The notes: generated from the letters alone by a model not told the origin. DNA of 64,000 nucleotides from Actinomycetales bacterium (GCA_018969715.1 JAGWXT010000006.1:40081-104080); one strand, 5' to 3'; positions 45,179 through 56,082 are shown, counted from the stretch's first letter. Made by a program: numbers and translations.

Positions 45179-46000
45179 GTGGGCACACCAAACGATGCCG
45201 AGCGAGTGCGCCGGGCCAAGGTTCTGGCGGCGCTGGGTGACCCCGTCCGCCTGGCGGTGGTGGACTTGCTCTTCGATGGCGATCGGTGCGCTGATTCCCT
45301 GGCGGAACTTTGTGGCATCCGCGGGAACCTGCTTGCCCATCACCTGCGCGTCCTGACGGCGGCTGGGCTGATCGGCCGGCGGCGCTCCGCCGCCGATGGG
45401 CGCCGCGCCTACCTCAGGCTGCTGCCCGCTGCCTTGACGGGGCTGCTGCCCATGGCCGACGCGGAACCCGACCCCAAGGCGCCGGGTGCTGTCTCGGGTG
45501 CGCGCGCCGCCACGCCGAGCGCGCGGCTCACCCCTGCGGTTGCGCCCTACCAGGTCGACTCGCTGCTGTTCGTGTGCACCGAGAACTCGGCGCGCTCGGT
45601 GCTGGCCGAGGCGTTGTGGGGGGAGGTCAGTGAGGTGCCTTCGTCCTCGGCCGGCACCCAGCCGGCCCCTCGGATCAATCCGGGGGCCCGGGCGGCCGCC
45701 CGCCGTGCCGGACTGACGGGCATCCGGCTCGTCCCCCAGTCACTGCCGCCCAGCATTCCGGCCGGTGCGCTGATCGTGAGTGTCTGTGATGCCGCCGGCG
45801 AGGGCCTTGCGATCGAGGATCACCCGCACCTGCACTGGTCGATACCCGATCCGGTGCCGGCTGGTTCCCCGGCAGCATTCGATGAGGTGGTGAACGAGCT
45901 GCGTCAGCGAATCGGACGACTTGCACCGCGCACAGCAAGGCGGCCGGTCCCGCGGCGCCGTTCCCGCCGGTCGGGAAGTGACCCGCACCCCTGCACCTGA
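45179..46000 (+). CDS. ArsR-family regulator fused to low-MW protein tyrosine phosphatase / arsenate reductase-like domain
   Basis: wHTH RVRRAKVLAALGDPVRLAVVDLLFDGDRCADSLAELCGIRGNLLAHHLRVLTAAGLI; then LLFVCTENSARSVLAEALW (CX5R). Confidence 0.87.
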   Translation: MGTPNDAERVRRAKVLAALGDPVRLAVVDLLFDGDRCADSLAELCGIRGNLLAHHLRVLTAAGLIGRRRSAADGRRAYLRLLPAALTGLLPMADAEPDPKAPGAVSGARAATPSARLTPAVAPYQVDSLLFVCTENSARSVLAEALWGEVSEVPSSSAGTQPAPRINPGARAAARRAGLTGIRLVPQSLPPSIPAGALIVSVCDAAGEGLAIEDHPHLHWSIPDPVPAGSPAAFDEVVNELRQRIGRLAPRTARRPVPRRRSRRSGSDPHPCT

Positions 46001-46094
46001 CCTGCCCATACGCGATACGGCCGAGACACGACATTCGCACGACACACAACTGACACGACAGACGCACATCAACCAGATGAAAGGAGCACAGTCC

Positions 46095-46763
46095 ATGAGC
46101 ACTGAACCGGACCAGAGCTGGGGTCGCGAGGACATCACCCTCGAAGGGCGCCTTGCCCTGCGACAGGCGGCCACCCGGCTTCGCGCGGAGTTTGACGGAA
46201 TCTTCGGGGCGGAGACAATCGAGCGCTTTCTCTTCTCCTCCTATGACGACTTCGCCGGCCGGGCGACCGTCTTCACCTGGCTGCCGCTACTGGCTGAGCG
46301 GTTCGCGCGGCAGCGGCTGCGGGCACTGGCCAGGGTTGAGGGCCTCGATTCGGATGGGCGGCCGGTCGTGCTGTTCCTTTGCACGCACAACGCCGGGCGC
46401 TCCCAGATGGCACTCGGGTTCTTTCAAGCCCTCGCCGGCGATCGGGCGGTCGCCTGGTCGGGGGGATCGGAGCCCACCAGTCAGATCAACCCTGCCGCCA
46501 TCACCGCGATGGCGGAGGTCGGCATCGACATCACCGGGGAGTACCCCAAGCCGTGGACCGACGAGATCGTCCGCGCAGCCGATGTTGTCGTGACGATGGG
46601 GTGCGGTGATGCCTGCCCGGTGTTCCCGGGTAAGCGCTACCTCGACTGGGAGCTCACCGACCCGGCTGGGCTCGGTGTCGACAGCATCCGACCCATCCGT
46701 GATGACATTCGCGCCCGCGTTTCGAATCTGCTGAGTGAGCTCGGGGTCACGACGACGGCGTGA
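46095..46763 (+). CDS. arsC: Arsenate reductase ArsC (LMW-PTP fold) with N-terminal helical extension
   Basis: VVLFLCTHNAGRSQMALGFFQ, WSGGSEPTSQINPAAITAMAEVGIDI, VVTMGCGDACPVFPGKRYLDWELTDPAG; N-terminal LRAEFDGIFGAETIERFLFSSYDDF. Confidence 0.88.
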   Translation: MSTEPDQSWGREDITLEGRLALRQAATRLRAEFDGIFGAETIERFLFSSYDDFAGRATVFTWLPLLAERFARQRLRALARVEGLDSDGRPVVLFLCTHNAGRSQMALGFFQALAGDRAVAWSGGSEPTSQINPAAITAMAEVGIDITGEYPKPWTDEIVRAADVVVTMGCGDACPVFPGKRYLDWELTDPAGLGVDSIRPIRDDIRARVSNLLSELGVTTTA

Positions 46764-47361
46764 CCAGCAGGGGCATCACGATCGTGTCGATGATGAATGT
46801 CACATCCTGCGCGCTTGGGGCGCGACCGGTCGAGATGAGCTGGTGGACGATGAGAGCGGCTGGCACCTGCAGCAGGTAGGGGTTGATCGACTGCCTGGGT
46901 ATCTCACCCCGCTCCATCGCCACCTCCAGGCAGGCGAATACCTCTGCCTGACGGGGGAGCATGAATCGGTCGCGTACCTGCGAGAGGATGGCCGGGTCGT
47001 GGGCCGACCCGCCGATCAGGTCGCGCAGGATCTGCCCGCGGGGGGAGTTGAGCGCATCGGTCAGGTGGCTGAACATCTCGACGAGTGCCTCCCGCAGTGA
47101 TGCTGCGGTGGGATCAATCGGACGGACCAGTCCCGCCAGAACCTCCACTATCGCGTCCAGGATCAGCGCCCCCGCATTTGGCCAGCGGCGGTAGAGCGTT
47201 GCTTTGCCGGTTCCCGCCCGGTGGGCGATCGAGTCCATCGATGCTCGCGCAACCCCGACTTCGACGATCTCCTCCAGGGCCGCGGCCATGACCGCCGAGC
47301 GCAACTGATCGCCATGGCGGCGCATCGTCGACGATGCGGTGGCCATGGTGTCGGGCGACAT
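46747..47361 (-). CDS. TetR/AcrR-family regulator
   Basis: LRSAVMAAALEEIVEVGVARASMDSIAHRAGTGKATLYRRWPNAGAL; TACTCT-N7-ATG upstream of MSPDTM. Confidence 0.85.
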   Translation of the reverse strand: MSPDTMATASSTMRRHGDQLRSAVMAAALEEIVEVGVARASMDSIAHRAGTGKATLYRRWPNAGALILDAIVEVLAGLVRPIDPTAASLREALVEMFSHLTDALNSPRGQILRDLIGGSAHDPAILSQVRDRFMLPRQAEVFACLEVAMERGEIPRQSINPYLLQVPAALIVHQLISTGRAPSAQDVTFIIDTIVMPLLVTPSS

Positions 47362-47513
47362 ACCCGGGAGAGTACCTGCGGCGGCGCCGGGAGGGGCGAC
47401 CGCCGGCGCCACTTGATACGCAAGCGTCTCCTCTGATGTAGTTTTATGTACGCACGCGACTATCCACAGCGGGTCCGGTGATCGCGCACGACCCCTGCAA
47501 TCGAGGAGGACGA

Positions 47514-49808
47514 ATGCCCGGCCTGTCTGCGTGGGCGGTCCGCCGCCCGGTTGCCGCCCTGCTCACCTGGGTCATCGCAGTCACCGCGATCGCTGCTGCG
47601 GCACTCACCTTCCGGGGTGACTTCAATGACACATTCGCCCTGCCTGACACGGAATCCACCCGCGCCCAGGAACTGCTTGCCGCCCGCGGCAGCGGCACCG
47701 CCGGGTCAGCCCCAACTGCGGCAATCGTGTGGTCGCCGGCCACTGGTCGGGCCGATTCCCCCGGCGTGCTGGCCACGATGAAGCCGATCCTCGAGGGTGC
47801 CGCCGGGCTGGCATCGGTGACCTGCGTGACGGTTCCCGGTCAGCAGAGCATCCCGCCGCAGTGCCCACCGCTGCCGGCCTCGGTCAGTCCGGACGGCAGG
47901 GTGGCCTACGCCCAGGTGTCCTTCGCCGCCGACGGTGAGATCCCCGTGGCTGATGCTCGCCTCATCCTTGAGGAGGTCCGCGCGGCCAATGGGGCCGAAT
48001 TGGCCGTCGGCGCCAGCGGCCAGGCCCTCGACTACGCCGCCCAGGAACTGCCGAGCAGTGAGGCCCTGGGGGTGATCCTCGCGATCGTGATCCTGCTGAT
48101 TGCCTTCGGATCCCTCATCGCCGCTGGGCTGCCCATCGTTGTCGCCATCGTCGGTCTGGTCGCCGGTCAACTGGCGATCCTCGGCGTGACCGCCGTCATG
48201 GACGTTGCCACGGTGGCGCCGACCCTCGCTGCGATGATCGGTCTGGGGGTTGGGATCGACTACGCCCTGTTCATCGTCAACCGCTATCGAAGTGCACTGC
48301 TTGCTGGAACGGCACCGCAGCCGGCCGCACTGCTGGCCATGGCGACCGCGGGTCGTGCGGTGTTGTTTGCCGCCGCAACCGTTGTCGTGGCCCTGCTGGG
48401 GCTGTTCACCATTGGCATGGACTTCTTCAACGGACTCGCGACGGCGGCCGCGCTGACGGTGGTGAGCGTGATGCTCGCCGCACTGTGGCTGCTGCCCGCC
48501 CTGCTGAGCCTGCTTGGGCTGCGAACGCTCGGCGGGCGGCTGCCGTGGGGACGTCGCCCCGGTGACCTGCGGCCCGAGGGACGGCGATGGGCCCATCTTG
48601 GTGGCGTTCTCCAACGTCGTCCGGCGCTGCCGATTGTCGGGGTGCTGGCCGCTCTGCTGCTGCTCGCCAGCCCAGTGCTCGGACTGCGGCTGGGCTTTGC
48701 CGATGACTCGGGCAAGCCGACAGGCAGCAGTGCGCGCATTGCCTATGACCTGATCGCCACCGGCTTCGGACCGGGCGTCAACGGTCCCTTCGTCGCCGCC
48801 ATTGCGCTGCCACCAACGGATCAGGCGGCCGCGTACACCAGCGTCGTCACGACGCTCTCCGCAACGCAAGGTGTCGCGGCCACCCTGCCCTCCCTCGACC
48901 TGCTTCCGCTGGCCCTCCAGAGTCCGGGGATCTTCGGCGAGGACGGACGCATCGGTGTCGTCCAGGTCATTCCCGCCACGGCACCGCAGGATCCGGCCAC
49001 TGCCGCCCTGCTGGAGCGACTGCGCACCGAGGTTGCGCCTGGTCTGGCCGACCAGACCGGGGCAGTGCTCTCCTTCGGGGGACCGCAGGCGATCACGAAC
49101 GACTTCACGACCGTGCTCACGACAGCGCTGCCCCAGTTCCTGCTCATCGTCGTCGGCCTGGGCTTCCTTGCCCTGGTCGTGCTCTTCCGCTCACTGCTGA
49201 TCCCGCTCACCGCGGTCGTCACCAGCCTGCTGAGCTTCGCGGCGGGCCTCGGGATTGCGGTGGCGGTCTTCCAATGGGGATGGCTGGGTAGTGCCATCGG
49301 ATTGACGGCCACTGGCCCGATCCTGCCCTTCCTGCCGGTGATGGTTTTCGCGATCCTGTTCGGCTTGTCAATGGACTACCAGGTCTTTCTCGTTTCCCGT
49401 ATGCAGGAGGAGTGGCAGCACACCGGCGACACTGCCCGCGCGGTGCGGTTGGGGCTGGCGGGAGCGGGACGAGTGGTCGCGATTGCGGCGACGATCATGG
49501 CGAGTGTCTTCATCGCCTTCGTGCCCAGTACCGACACAACGATCAAGTTGTTCGGGCTCACCCTCGCCATGGCGGTGCTCATCGACGCATTCCTCGTGCG
49601 GCTGCTGCTCGTGCCCGCGCTGATGTCGGTGATGGGCAAGGCCAACTGGTGGCTGCCCGGCTGGCTCGACCGGATTCTGCCCTCGGTGCGGATCGAGCCG
49701 GAGGATCCGCTGCTCGAGGACGAGGACACCCGCCTTCCGGGCGAGTCCCCCCGTACCGATCCGGTTCCGGTGGCGGGCACTGCCGCGGGCACCCCGCCCG
49801 TCGTCTGA
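47514..49808 (+). CDS. MMPL/RND-family transporter
   Basis: MPGLSAWAVRRPVAALLTWVIAV...; GVGIDYALFIVNRYRSAL; FGLSMDYQVFLVSRMQEEW; GAGGA-type RBS. Confidence 0.9.
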   Translation: MPGLSAWAVRRPVAALLTWVIAVTAIAAAALTFRGDFNDTFALPDTESTRAQELLAARGSGTAGSAPTAAIVWSPATGRADSPGVLATMKPILEGAAGLASVTCVTVPGQQSIPPQCPPLPASVSPDGRVAYAQVSFAADGEIPVADARLILEEVRAANGAELAVGASGQALDYAAQELPSSEALGVILAIVILLIAFGSLIAAGLPIVVAIVGLVAGQLAILGVTAVMDVATVAPTLAAMIGLGVGIDYALFIVNRYRSALLAGTAPQPAALLAMATAGRAVLFAAATVVVALLGLFTIGMDFFNGLATAAALTVVSVMLAALWLLPALLSLLGLRTLGGRLPWGRRPGDLRPEGRRWAHLGGVLQRRPALPIVGVLAALLLLASPVLGLRLGFADDSGKPTGSSARIAYDLIATGFGPGVNGPFVAAIALPPTDQAAAYTSVVTTLSATQGVAATLPSLDLLPLALQSPGIFGEDGRIGVVQVIPATAPQDPATAALLERLRTEVAPGLADQTGAVLSFGGPQAITNDFTTVLTTALPQFLLIVVGLGFLALVVLFRSLLIPLTAVVTSLLSFAAGLGIAVAVFQWGWLGSAIGLTATGPILPFLPVMVFAILFGLSMDYQVFLVSRMQEEWQHTGDTARAVRLGLAGAGRVVAIAATIMASVFIAFVPSTDTTIKLFGLTLAMAVLIDAFLVRLLLVPALMSVMGKANWWLPGWLDRILPSVRIEPEDPLLEDEDTRLPGESPRTDPVPVAGTAAGTPPVV

Positions 49809-49815
49809 CCCGGGG

Positions 49816-50949
<1,134 letters not shown>

Positions 50950-50961
50950 CCGTCGGCGCCC

Positions 50962-51615
50962 CTAGGTCACCGCCGCGACGGTGAGCGCGATCGCGGCGTA
51001 GTGGCAGGTGAATGCCGCAATGGTGAGGGCATGGAAGGTCTCGTGGTACCCGAAGTGGGACTGGGTTCTGCCGGGCCAGCGAAGGGCGTAGATGACCGCG
51101 CCGCCCGAGTAGAGCAGGCCACCGGCGGCGAGCAGCACCACGATCAGCGCGCCGGCGCGGGTCCAGAATTCCGGCAGGTAGAACAGCGCCGCCCAGCCCA
51201 TCGCCAGATAGATGGGAATGAACACCCAGCGGGGCGCGGTGAACCAGGTCAGGCGCAGGGTGACGCCGATTAGGGCCGCACTCCAGATGAGGATCAGCAG
51301 CAGGCGCGCCTGCGGGGGGTCCAGCCAACGCACTGCCAGCGGCGTGTACGTGCCGGCGATGATGAGGAAGATCGATGAGTGGTCCAGTCGCCGCAGCACT
51401 GGTCGCCAGGTCGGCGACCAGTCACCCCGGTGGTAGGTCGCCGATGCGGTGAACATCGCCACCGCCGAAAGCGTGAAGACCGCAAGTGCCACCCGCATGT
51501 CCGTCCTGGGCTCGATGACCACGAGCACGAGGCCGGCAACCAGGGCCACCGGCACCATGCCCAGATGCAGCCATCCGCGCATCAGCGGTGCCGGTGTCAC
51601 GACCACGTCCGCCAT
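50962..51615 (-). CDS. Hemolysin III / PAQR-family membrane protein
   Basis: RGWLHLGMVPVALVAGLVL, ASATYHRGDWSPTWRPVLRRLDHSSIFLIIAGTYTPLAV, SHFGYHETFHALTIAAFTCHYAAI. Confidence 0.87.
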   Translation of the reverse strand: MADVVVTPAPLMRGWLHLGMVPVALVAGLVLVVIEPRTDMRVALAVFTLSAVAMFTASATYHRGDWSPTWRPVLRRLDHSSIFLIIAGTYTPLAVRWLDPPQARLLLILIWSAALIGVTLRLTWFTAPRWVFIPIYLAMGWAALFYLPEFWTRAGALIVVLLAAGGLLYSGGAVIYALRWPGRTQSHFGYHETFHALTIAAFTCHYAAIALTVAAVT

Positions 51616-51643
51616 CGTGTCATGACCGCACCTCGGCTGGCGT

Positions 51644-52132
51644 TCAGTTGCCGGTGCCGCCAGTCGCCGGGGCCACCGGCCGGCGCATCCAGATCGAGTT
51701 CTCCACAGCGAAGCCATGCCGGGCGTAGAAGGATCGGGCGCGGGGGTTTCGCTCCTCGGTCTCGAGGAAGACGGCCCCGACATCCCCCGTCCGGGCGCAC
51801 TCGAGTACGGCTGCGATCAGTGCGCTGCCATGCCCTTGTCCGGGCTGGCGGATGAAGACCTCGTCCAGCAGGGCCTCACGGCCACCCGACTCGAGGCTCC
51901 AGCCCCACGTCAGGACCGCGTAGCCCAGGGCTGTCCCGGCCGGGCCGGCGGACTGGCAGAGCAGGACGATCCCCGGCGCGGGCCGATCGTCAAGCAATGG
52001 GCGCAGCGCCCGCCGGATGACCGTGGTGTCGCGCGGTGCGCCCGCAGCGGCGGCGTACTCAGCGGTCAGCGTGAGCAGGATGGGCAGGTCGGCCGCACCT
52101 GCCTGCCGGATCACGACATCGGGGGCCGGCAT
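51644..52132 (-). CDS. GNAT-family N-acetyltransferase
   Basis: LLDEVFIRQPGQGHGSALIAAVLECARTGDVGAVFLETEERNPRARSFYARHGF. Confidence 0.85.
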   Translation of the reverse strand: MPAPDVVIRQAGAADLPILLTLTAEYAAAAGAPRDTTVIRRALRPLLDDRPAPGIVLLCQSAGPAGTALGYAVLTWGWSLESGGREALLDEVFIRQPGQGHGSALIAAVLECARTGDVGAVFLETEERNPRARSFYARHGFAVENSIWMRRPVAPATGGTGN

Positions 52133-52608
52133 TACCGCCCGGTGAGGACCAGCTCAGTGGAAGTCGCCGCATTCTCGGGGAGCAGGTAGGTGCCGGCTGC
52201 ATCTCGGAGGACAGGGGCCATCGCGTAGGTGTGTCGTCCCCGGCCGGAGGACCCGATCGACAGGGTTGTTGCGAATGAACGATCAGGCCGGACAACTGTG
52301 CACGAACCCAGCTGCTGCCAGCCGGGGCCTCCCGGCCAAGGCGAGGTGCCAAGGCGTGCCGATGGAGGCGGACGCGGAATGAACCGGAAGACGCAGAGCC
52401 GATCCCCCGGGCCGGGGTAGGCCGCTTCATCGGGGCTGGGACCCATCGCCGCGGTTCGTCCGGTGATGGTCACGGTCGTGCCCACTGGTACTGAGGTGGC
52501 ACTGATCCGGGCTGAGTAGGGGTCGTAGACAACCGCGCCAGCCGGGCCTGCCGTCCCCGCCGTCCCCAAGCCGAGGCTGAGGGCCATCACGACCACCGCG
52601 CGCCTCAT
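52132..52608 (-). CDS. Predicted secreted protein, unknown function
   Basis: Signal peptide MRRAVVVMALSLGLGTAGTAGPAGA; TAGGCT-CCTGCC-ATG upstream. Confidence 0.65.
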   Translation of the reverse strand: MRRAVVVMALSLGLGTAGTAGPAGAVVYDPYSARISATSVPVGTTVTITGRTAAMGPSPDEAAYPGPGDRLCVFRFIPRPPPSARLGTSPWPGGPGWQQLGSCTVVRPDRSFATTLSIGSSGRGRHTYAMAPVLRDAAGTYLLPENAATSTELVLTGR

Positions 52609-52678
52609 GGCAGGAGCCTACGCGGCCGGGGGAGGGGTCGATGGTTGAGTGCGGTCATCGATGGTGCCGGAGGGCAGG

Positions 52679-52684
52679 TAGACT
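52679..52684 (+). promoter_or_regulatory. -10 element TAGACT of candidate secE-nusG promoter
   Basis: GGCAGGTAGACTCCTGCG; same TAGACTCCT context precedes the rplJ leader. Confidence 0.45.
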
Positions 52685-52806
52685 CCTGCGTTGGAGCACC
52701 GCTGGTCCTTGGCCACCGTTGATCCACGACACGCGGCCGGCGGCGCAGTTGACCGGCCCATAACGATGGCCGGCCGAGCCGGCGACCGGCGGCGGAGGGG
52801 ATAGGC

Positions 52807-53037
52807 GTGGCTGACAGCGAGGGTGCGACAACCGCTCGCAACCCCGTGGCGCGTCTGTCGTTGTTCACCCGACAGGTCGTCGCGGAACTACGCAAGGTGA
52901 TCTGGCCGACCCAGCGGCAGTTGCTGAACTACACGGTGGTCGTCCTCGTCTTCCTCCTCCTCATCGGGGCCTACATCTCAGGACTGGACTTCCTCTTCAC
53001 CGAGCTCGTCCTGCAGGTCTTCGGCGGGGGTCGCTGA
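52807..53037 (+). CDS. secE: Preprotein translocase subunit SecE
   Basis: [45 protein letters not shown]. Confidence 0.95.
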   Translation: MADSEGATTARNPVARLSLFTRQVVAELRKVIWPTQRQLLNYTVVVLVFLLLIGAYISGLDFLFTELVLQVFGGGR

Positions 53038-53038
53038 G

Positions 53039-53692
53039 ATGAGCGATGAGGCGATGATCGGGGTGTCGGCCGTCGATGACGAGGTAGTCGAGCTCACCGA
53101 TGACCCGGTGGCGGAGTTCCGGCTCGCCCTGCGCGGAGCGGTCGGGGATTGGTACGTCGTCCACTCTTACGCCGGGTACGAGAATCGGGTCAAGCACAAC
53201 CTCGAGAACCGGATCACCTCGCTGGCGATGCAGGACTACATCTTCCAGATCGAGGTGCCCACCGACCTGGTCACTGAGATCAAGCAGGGCCAGCGGCGAC
53301 AGGTGCAGCGCGTGCGCTTCCCGGGCTACGTGCTGGTGCGCATGGATCTCACAGATGAGTCGTGGGGTGCCGTCCGGCACACCCCAGGCGTGACCGGATT
53401 CGTCGGGCATGGGCACCACCCCTCGCCGCTCACTGAGGACGAGATTGTCGGCATCCTCGGCCCCAAGCCTGATCGACGGCAGGCCGGCGGTGCGGCACAG
53501 GCCGTCACCGAGGTTGCTGTGCTGGACTTCGCGGTCGGGGATTCCGTCACCGTTGTGGACGGACCCTTTGCCAGTCTGCAGGCGACAGTTGCCGAGATCA
53601 ACGCCGATGCCGGCAAGGTAACCGGTCTGGTGGAGATCTTCGGACGCGAGACCCCCGTGGAGTTGAGCTTCAGCCAGATCCAGCGCAACTGA
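53039..53692 (+). CDS. nusG: Transcription termination/antitermination protein NusG
   Basis: [91 protein letters not shown]. Confidence 0.97.
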   Translation: MSDEAMIGVSAVDDEVVELTDDPVAEFRLALRGAVGDWYVVHSYAGYENRVKHNLENRITSLAMQDYIFQIEVPTDLVTEIKQGQRRQVQRVRFPGYVLVRMDLTDESWGAVRHTPGVTGFVGHGHHPSPLTEDEIVGILGPKPDRRQAGGAAQAVTEVAVLDFAVGDSVTVVDGPFASLQATVAEINADAGKVTGLVEIFGRETPVELSFSQIQRN

Positions 53693-53771
53693 TCCGTCGC
53701 CGGCCGGTGCCCGCTGTGGACGGCGACGGCGGATCCCATCACCCACCGCACTCCAAGCAGAGGAATGAGTC

Positions 53772-54206
53772 ATGGCTCCGAAGAAGAAGAAGGTCACCGG
53801 GCTGATCAAGCTGCAGATCAACGCCGGTCAGGCGACTCCCGCGCCACCCATTGGCCCGGCACTGGGCCAGCACGGGGTCAACATCATGGAGTTCTGCAAG
53901 GCGTACAACGCCGCCACCGAGGCCCAGCGCGGCACGGTGATTCCGGTGGAGATCACGGTCTACGACGACCGTTCCTTCACCTTCATCACCAAGACGCCGC
54001 CTGCGTCCAGGCTGGTGCTTGCCCACGCTGGTCTGACGAAGGGCGCGGACAACCCGCGAAAGAACAAGGTCGGCACGCTCACCCGTGAGCAGGTGCGCGA
54101 GATCGCAGCGCTGAAGATGCCAGATCTGAACGCCAACGATCTCGATGCAGCCGAGGCGATCATCGCGGGCACCGCCCGCAGCATGGGTGTCACAATCACC
54201 GATTGA
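53772..54206 (+). CDS. rplK: 50S ribosomal protein L11
   Basis: [41 protein letters not shown]. Confidence 0.98.
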   Translation: MAPKKKKVTGLIKLQINAGQATPAPPIGPALGQHGVNIMEFCKAYNAATEAQRGTVIPVEITVYDDRSFTFITKTPPASRLVLAHAGLTKGADNPRKNKVGTLTREQVREIAALKMPDLNANDLDAAEAIIAGTARSMGVTITD

Positions 54207-54318
54207 GGTAACGGCTCGGCGAACCGCAGTCGCCGGCATACCGTCCCCATTTCCTACCCCCGACCGTCCCGCCCGACCCCCGTCAACGCCGTGAATACCT
54301 GAGCATCTGGAGTGAACG

Positions 54319-55038
54319 ATGAAGCATGGCAAGGGCTACCGCGCAGCTGCGGAGCAGATCGATCGCGATCACCTCTACGCCCCGCTGGCGGCGGTCCGGC
54401 TTGCGAAGCAGACGAGTACGACGTCCTTCGACGCCACCGTCGAGGTCGCCCTGCGACTGGGGGTTGACCCCCGCAAGGCCGATCAAATGGTGCGCGGAAC
54501 CGTCAACCTCCCCAACGGCACCGGCAAGACCGCACGCGTGCTCGTCTTCGCCACAGCGGAGCGCGCCGAGCAGGCCCGGGCGGCCGGCGCCGACCATGTC
54601 GGTGCTGACGAGTTGATCGACCGGGTTGCGGCTGGCTGGCTTGACTTCGATGCCGTCGTCGCCACGCCTGACTTGATGGGGAAGGTGGGCCGACTTGGCC
54701 GGGTGCTCGGTCCCCGGGGCCTCATGCCCAATCCCAAGGTGGGCACGGTCACGATGGATGTCGCCAAAGCGGTCACCGATATCAAGGGCGGCAAGATCGA
54801 GTTTCGCGTAGACAAGGATGCCAACCTCCACTTCCCGATCGGACGGGTTTCCTTCACCGATGAGGCACTCGTGGAGAACTACGCGGCGGCTCTTGATGAG
54901 GTGCAGCGACTCAAGCCCAGTACCGCCAAGGGGCGCTACCTGCGCAAGGGCACGGTGTCCACGTCAATGGGCCCCGGTGTGCCGCTCGACGTGACCCGCA
55001 CCCGCAATCTCCTGGAGGAGTTGACCCCGGCCACCTGA
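54319..55038 (+). CDS. rplA: 50S ribosomal protein L1
   Basis: [15 protein letters not shown]..., [28 protein letters not shown]. Confidence 0.98.
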   Translation: MKHGKGYRAAAEQIDRDHLYAPLAAVRLAKQTSTTSFDATVEVALRLGVDPRKADQMVRGTVNLPNGTGKTARVLVFATAERAEQARAAGADHVGADELIDRVAAGWLDFDAVVATPDLMGKVGRLGRVLGPRGLMPNPKVGTVTMDVAKAVTDIKGGKIEFRVDKDANLHFPIGRVSFTDEALVENYAAALDEVQRLKPSTAKGRYLRKGTVSTSMGPGVPLDVTRTRNLLEELTPAT

Positions 55039-55067
55039 CCGGGCTGTCGCCACCCCGTGGCGGGGGC

Positions 55068-55073
55068 TAGACT
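55068..55073 (+). promoter_or_regulatory. -10 element TAGACT of candidate rplJL promoter
   Basis: GGGGGCTAGACTCCTCTCG between rplA and rplJ. Confidence 0.5.
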
Positions 55074-55078
55074 CCTCT

Positions 55079-55230
55079 CGAACCGAAGACCGCCGGTCGG
55101 CGCCGACTGTTGTCGAGCGCCGCGAAGGCCCGATGGGGCGCCAGCGCAGGTGACACGGGCCGCCCCAATGGGGTGGCTGCCTCCGGCCCCGTGCGCCCTG
55201 CGCCGGGGCCTTGTGCGTGTCCGGTGAGTC
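55079..55230 (+). promoter_or_regulatory. Ribosomal protein L10 leader-type mRNA element
   Basis: Position between promoter and rplJ; GAACCGAAGACCGCCGGTCGGCGCC start and hairpins such as GCCGCCCC-AAT-GGGGTGGC. No covariance search run. Confidence 0.5.
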
Positions 55231-55252
55231 CGCGGTTTGACGCTGGGCGGTG

Positions 55253-55282
55253 ACCGGAATGACGAGAACCGGAATGACGAGA
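55253..55282. repeat. 15-bp x2 perfect tandem repeat upstream of rplJ
   Basis: ACCGGAATGACGAGA x2. Confidence 0.95.
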
Positions 55283-55367
55283 ACCAAAGTGGGCGGTCAT
55301 CCGGTTGGGGAATGAACACAGGAGGTCGGCATCGGCGCCGACCCGAGGGAGCGGAGGCGGGTTGAGC

Positions 55368-55913
55368 ATGACCACCACCCGGGGACGGGCAGTCCCCCGG
55401 CCGGACAAGGTCGACGCCGTCGACGTCCTCACCACCCAGCTGCGCGAGTCCACCGCATCGGTGCTGACTGAGTACCGCGGCCTCACCGTCGGGCAGTTGC
55501 GGAATCTGCGCCGGGACCTCGCCGGTCACGCGACGTTCGCCGTGATCAAGAACACCCTCGGTACGCAGGCAGCGGTCGCGGCGGGTGTCGGGGATCTCGG
55601 CCCCCTGCTGCACGGCCCGAGTGCCATCGCCTTCGTCACCGGTGATCCGGTTGTTGCGGCGAAGGCGCTGCGCGCCTTCGCCGGCGATCATCCGGCACTT
55701 GTCATCAAGGGCGGCGTCTACGCCGGGCAGGTCGTTGATGCCGCGACGATCGGACGGCTGGCAGATCTGGAGTCCAGGGAGGTCATCCTCAGTCGCCTGG
55801 CTGGCGCACTGAAGGGCTCACTGGCGCAGGCGGCTGGACTGTTCAATGCGCCCCTGTCGAAGGGGGCTCGCACCTTCGCGGCCCTGCAGGCCAGTCGCGC
55901 TGAGGCGGCCTGA
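55368..55913 (+). CDS. rplJ: 50S ribosomal protein L10
   Basis: PDKVDAVDVLTTQLRESTASVLTEYRGLTVGQLRNLRRDL..VIKNTLGTQAA. Confidence 0.95.
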   Translation: MTTTRGRAVPRPDKVDAVDVLTTQLRESTASVLTEYRGLTVGQLRNLRRDLAGHATFAVIKNTLGTQAAVAAGVGDLGPLLHGPSAIAFVTGDPVVAAKALRAFAGDHPALVIKGGVYAGQVVDAATIGRLADLESREVILSRLAGALKGSLAQAAGLFNAPLSKGARTFAALQASRAEAA

Positions 55914-55998
55914 TCGACGTCTTCTATGCATCACCTGCCGGGCAGCGCGACCTTCCCGACGCCGTCGGAACGGGGCAATCGCAGGCCCTGACCAGCAG

Positions 55999-56070
55999 AC
56001 CGGATTGACGAGACCCACCGGATTGACGAGACCCACCGGATTAGCGAGACCCACCGGATTAGCGAGATAG
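55999..56070. repeat. 18-bp x4 tandem repeat between rplJ and rplL
   Basis: ACCGGATTGACGAGACCC x2, ACCGGATTAGCGAGACCC, ACCGGATTAGCGAGATAG. Confidence 0.95.
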
Positions 56071-56082
56071 AGAGGAACGACG

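Noticed and set aside
47375-47513. TetR operator (ACGC-AA-GCGT; GTAGTTTTATGTAC) between TetR and MMPL
   Set aside because: AT-rich segment is suggestive, but the palindromes are short (3-4 bp arms), so not claimed as a feature.
52620-52806. tRNA-Trp upstream of secE, a common actinobacterial arrangement
   Set aside because: Searched by eye for the cloverleaf, GGTTCGAGTCC-type T-arm and CCA anticodon region; none present.
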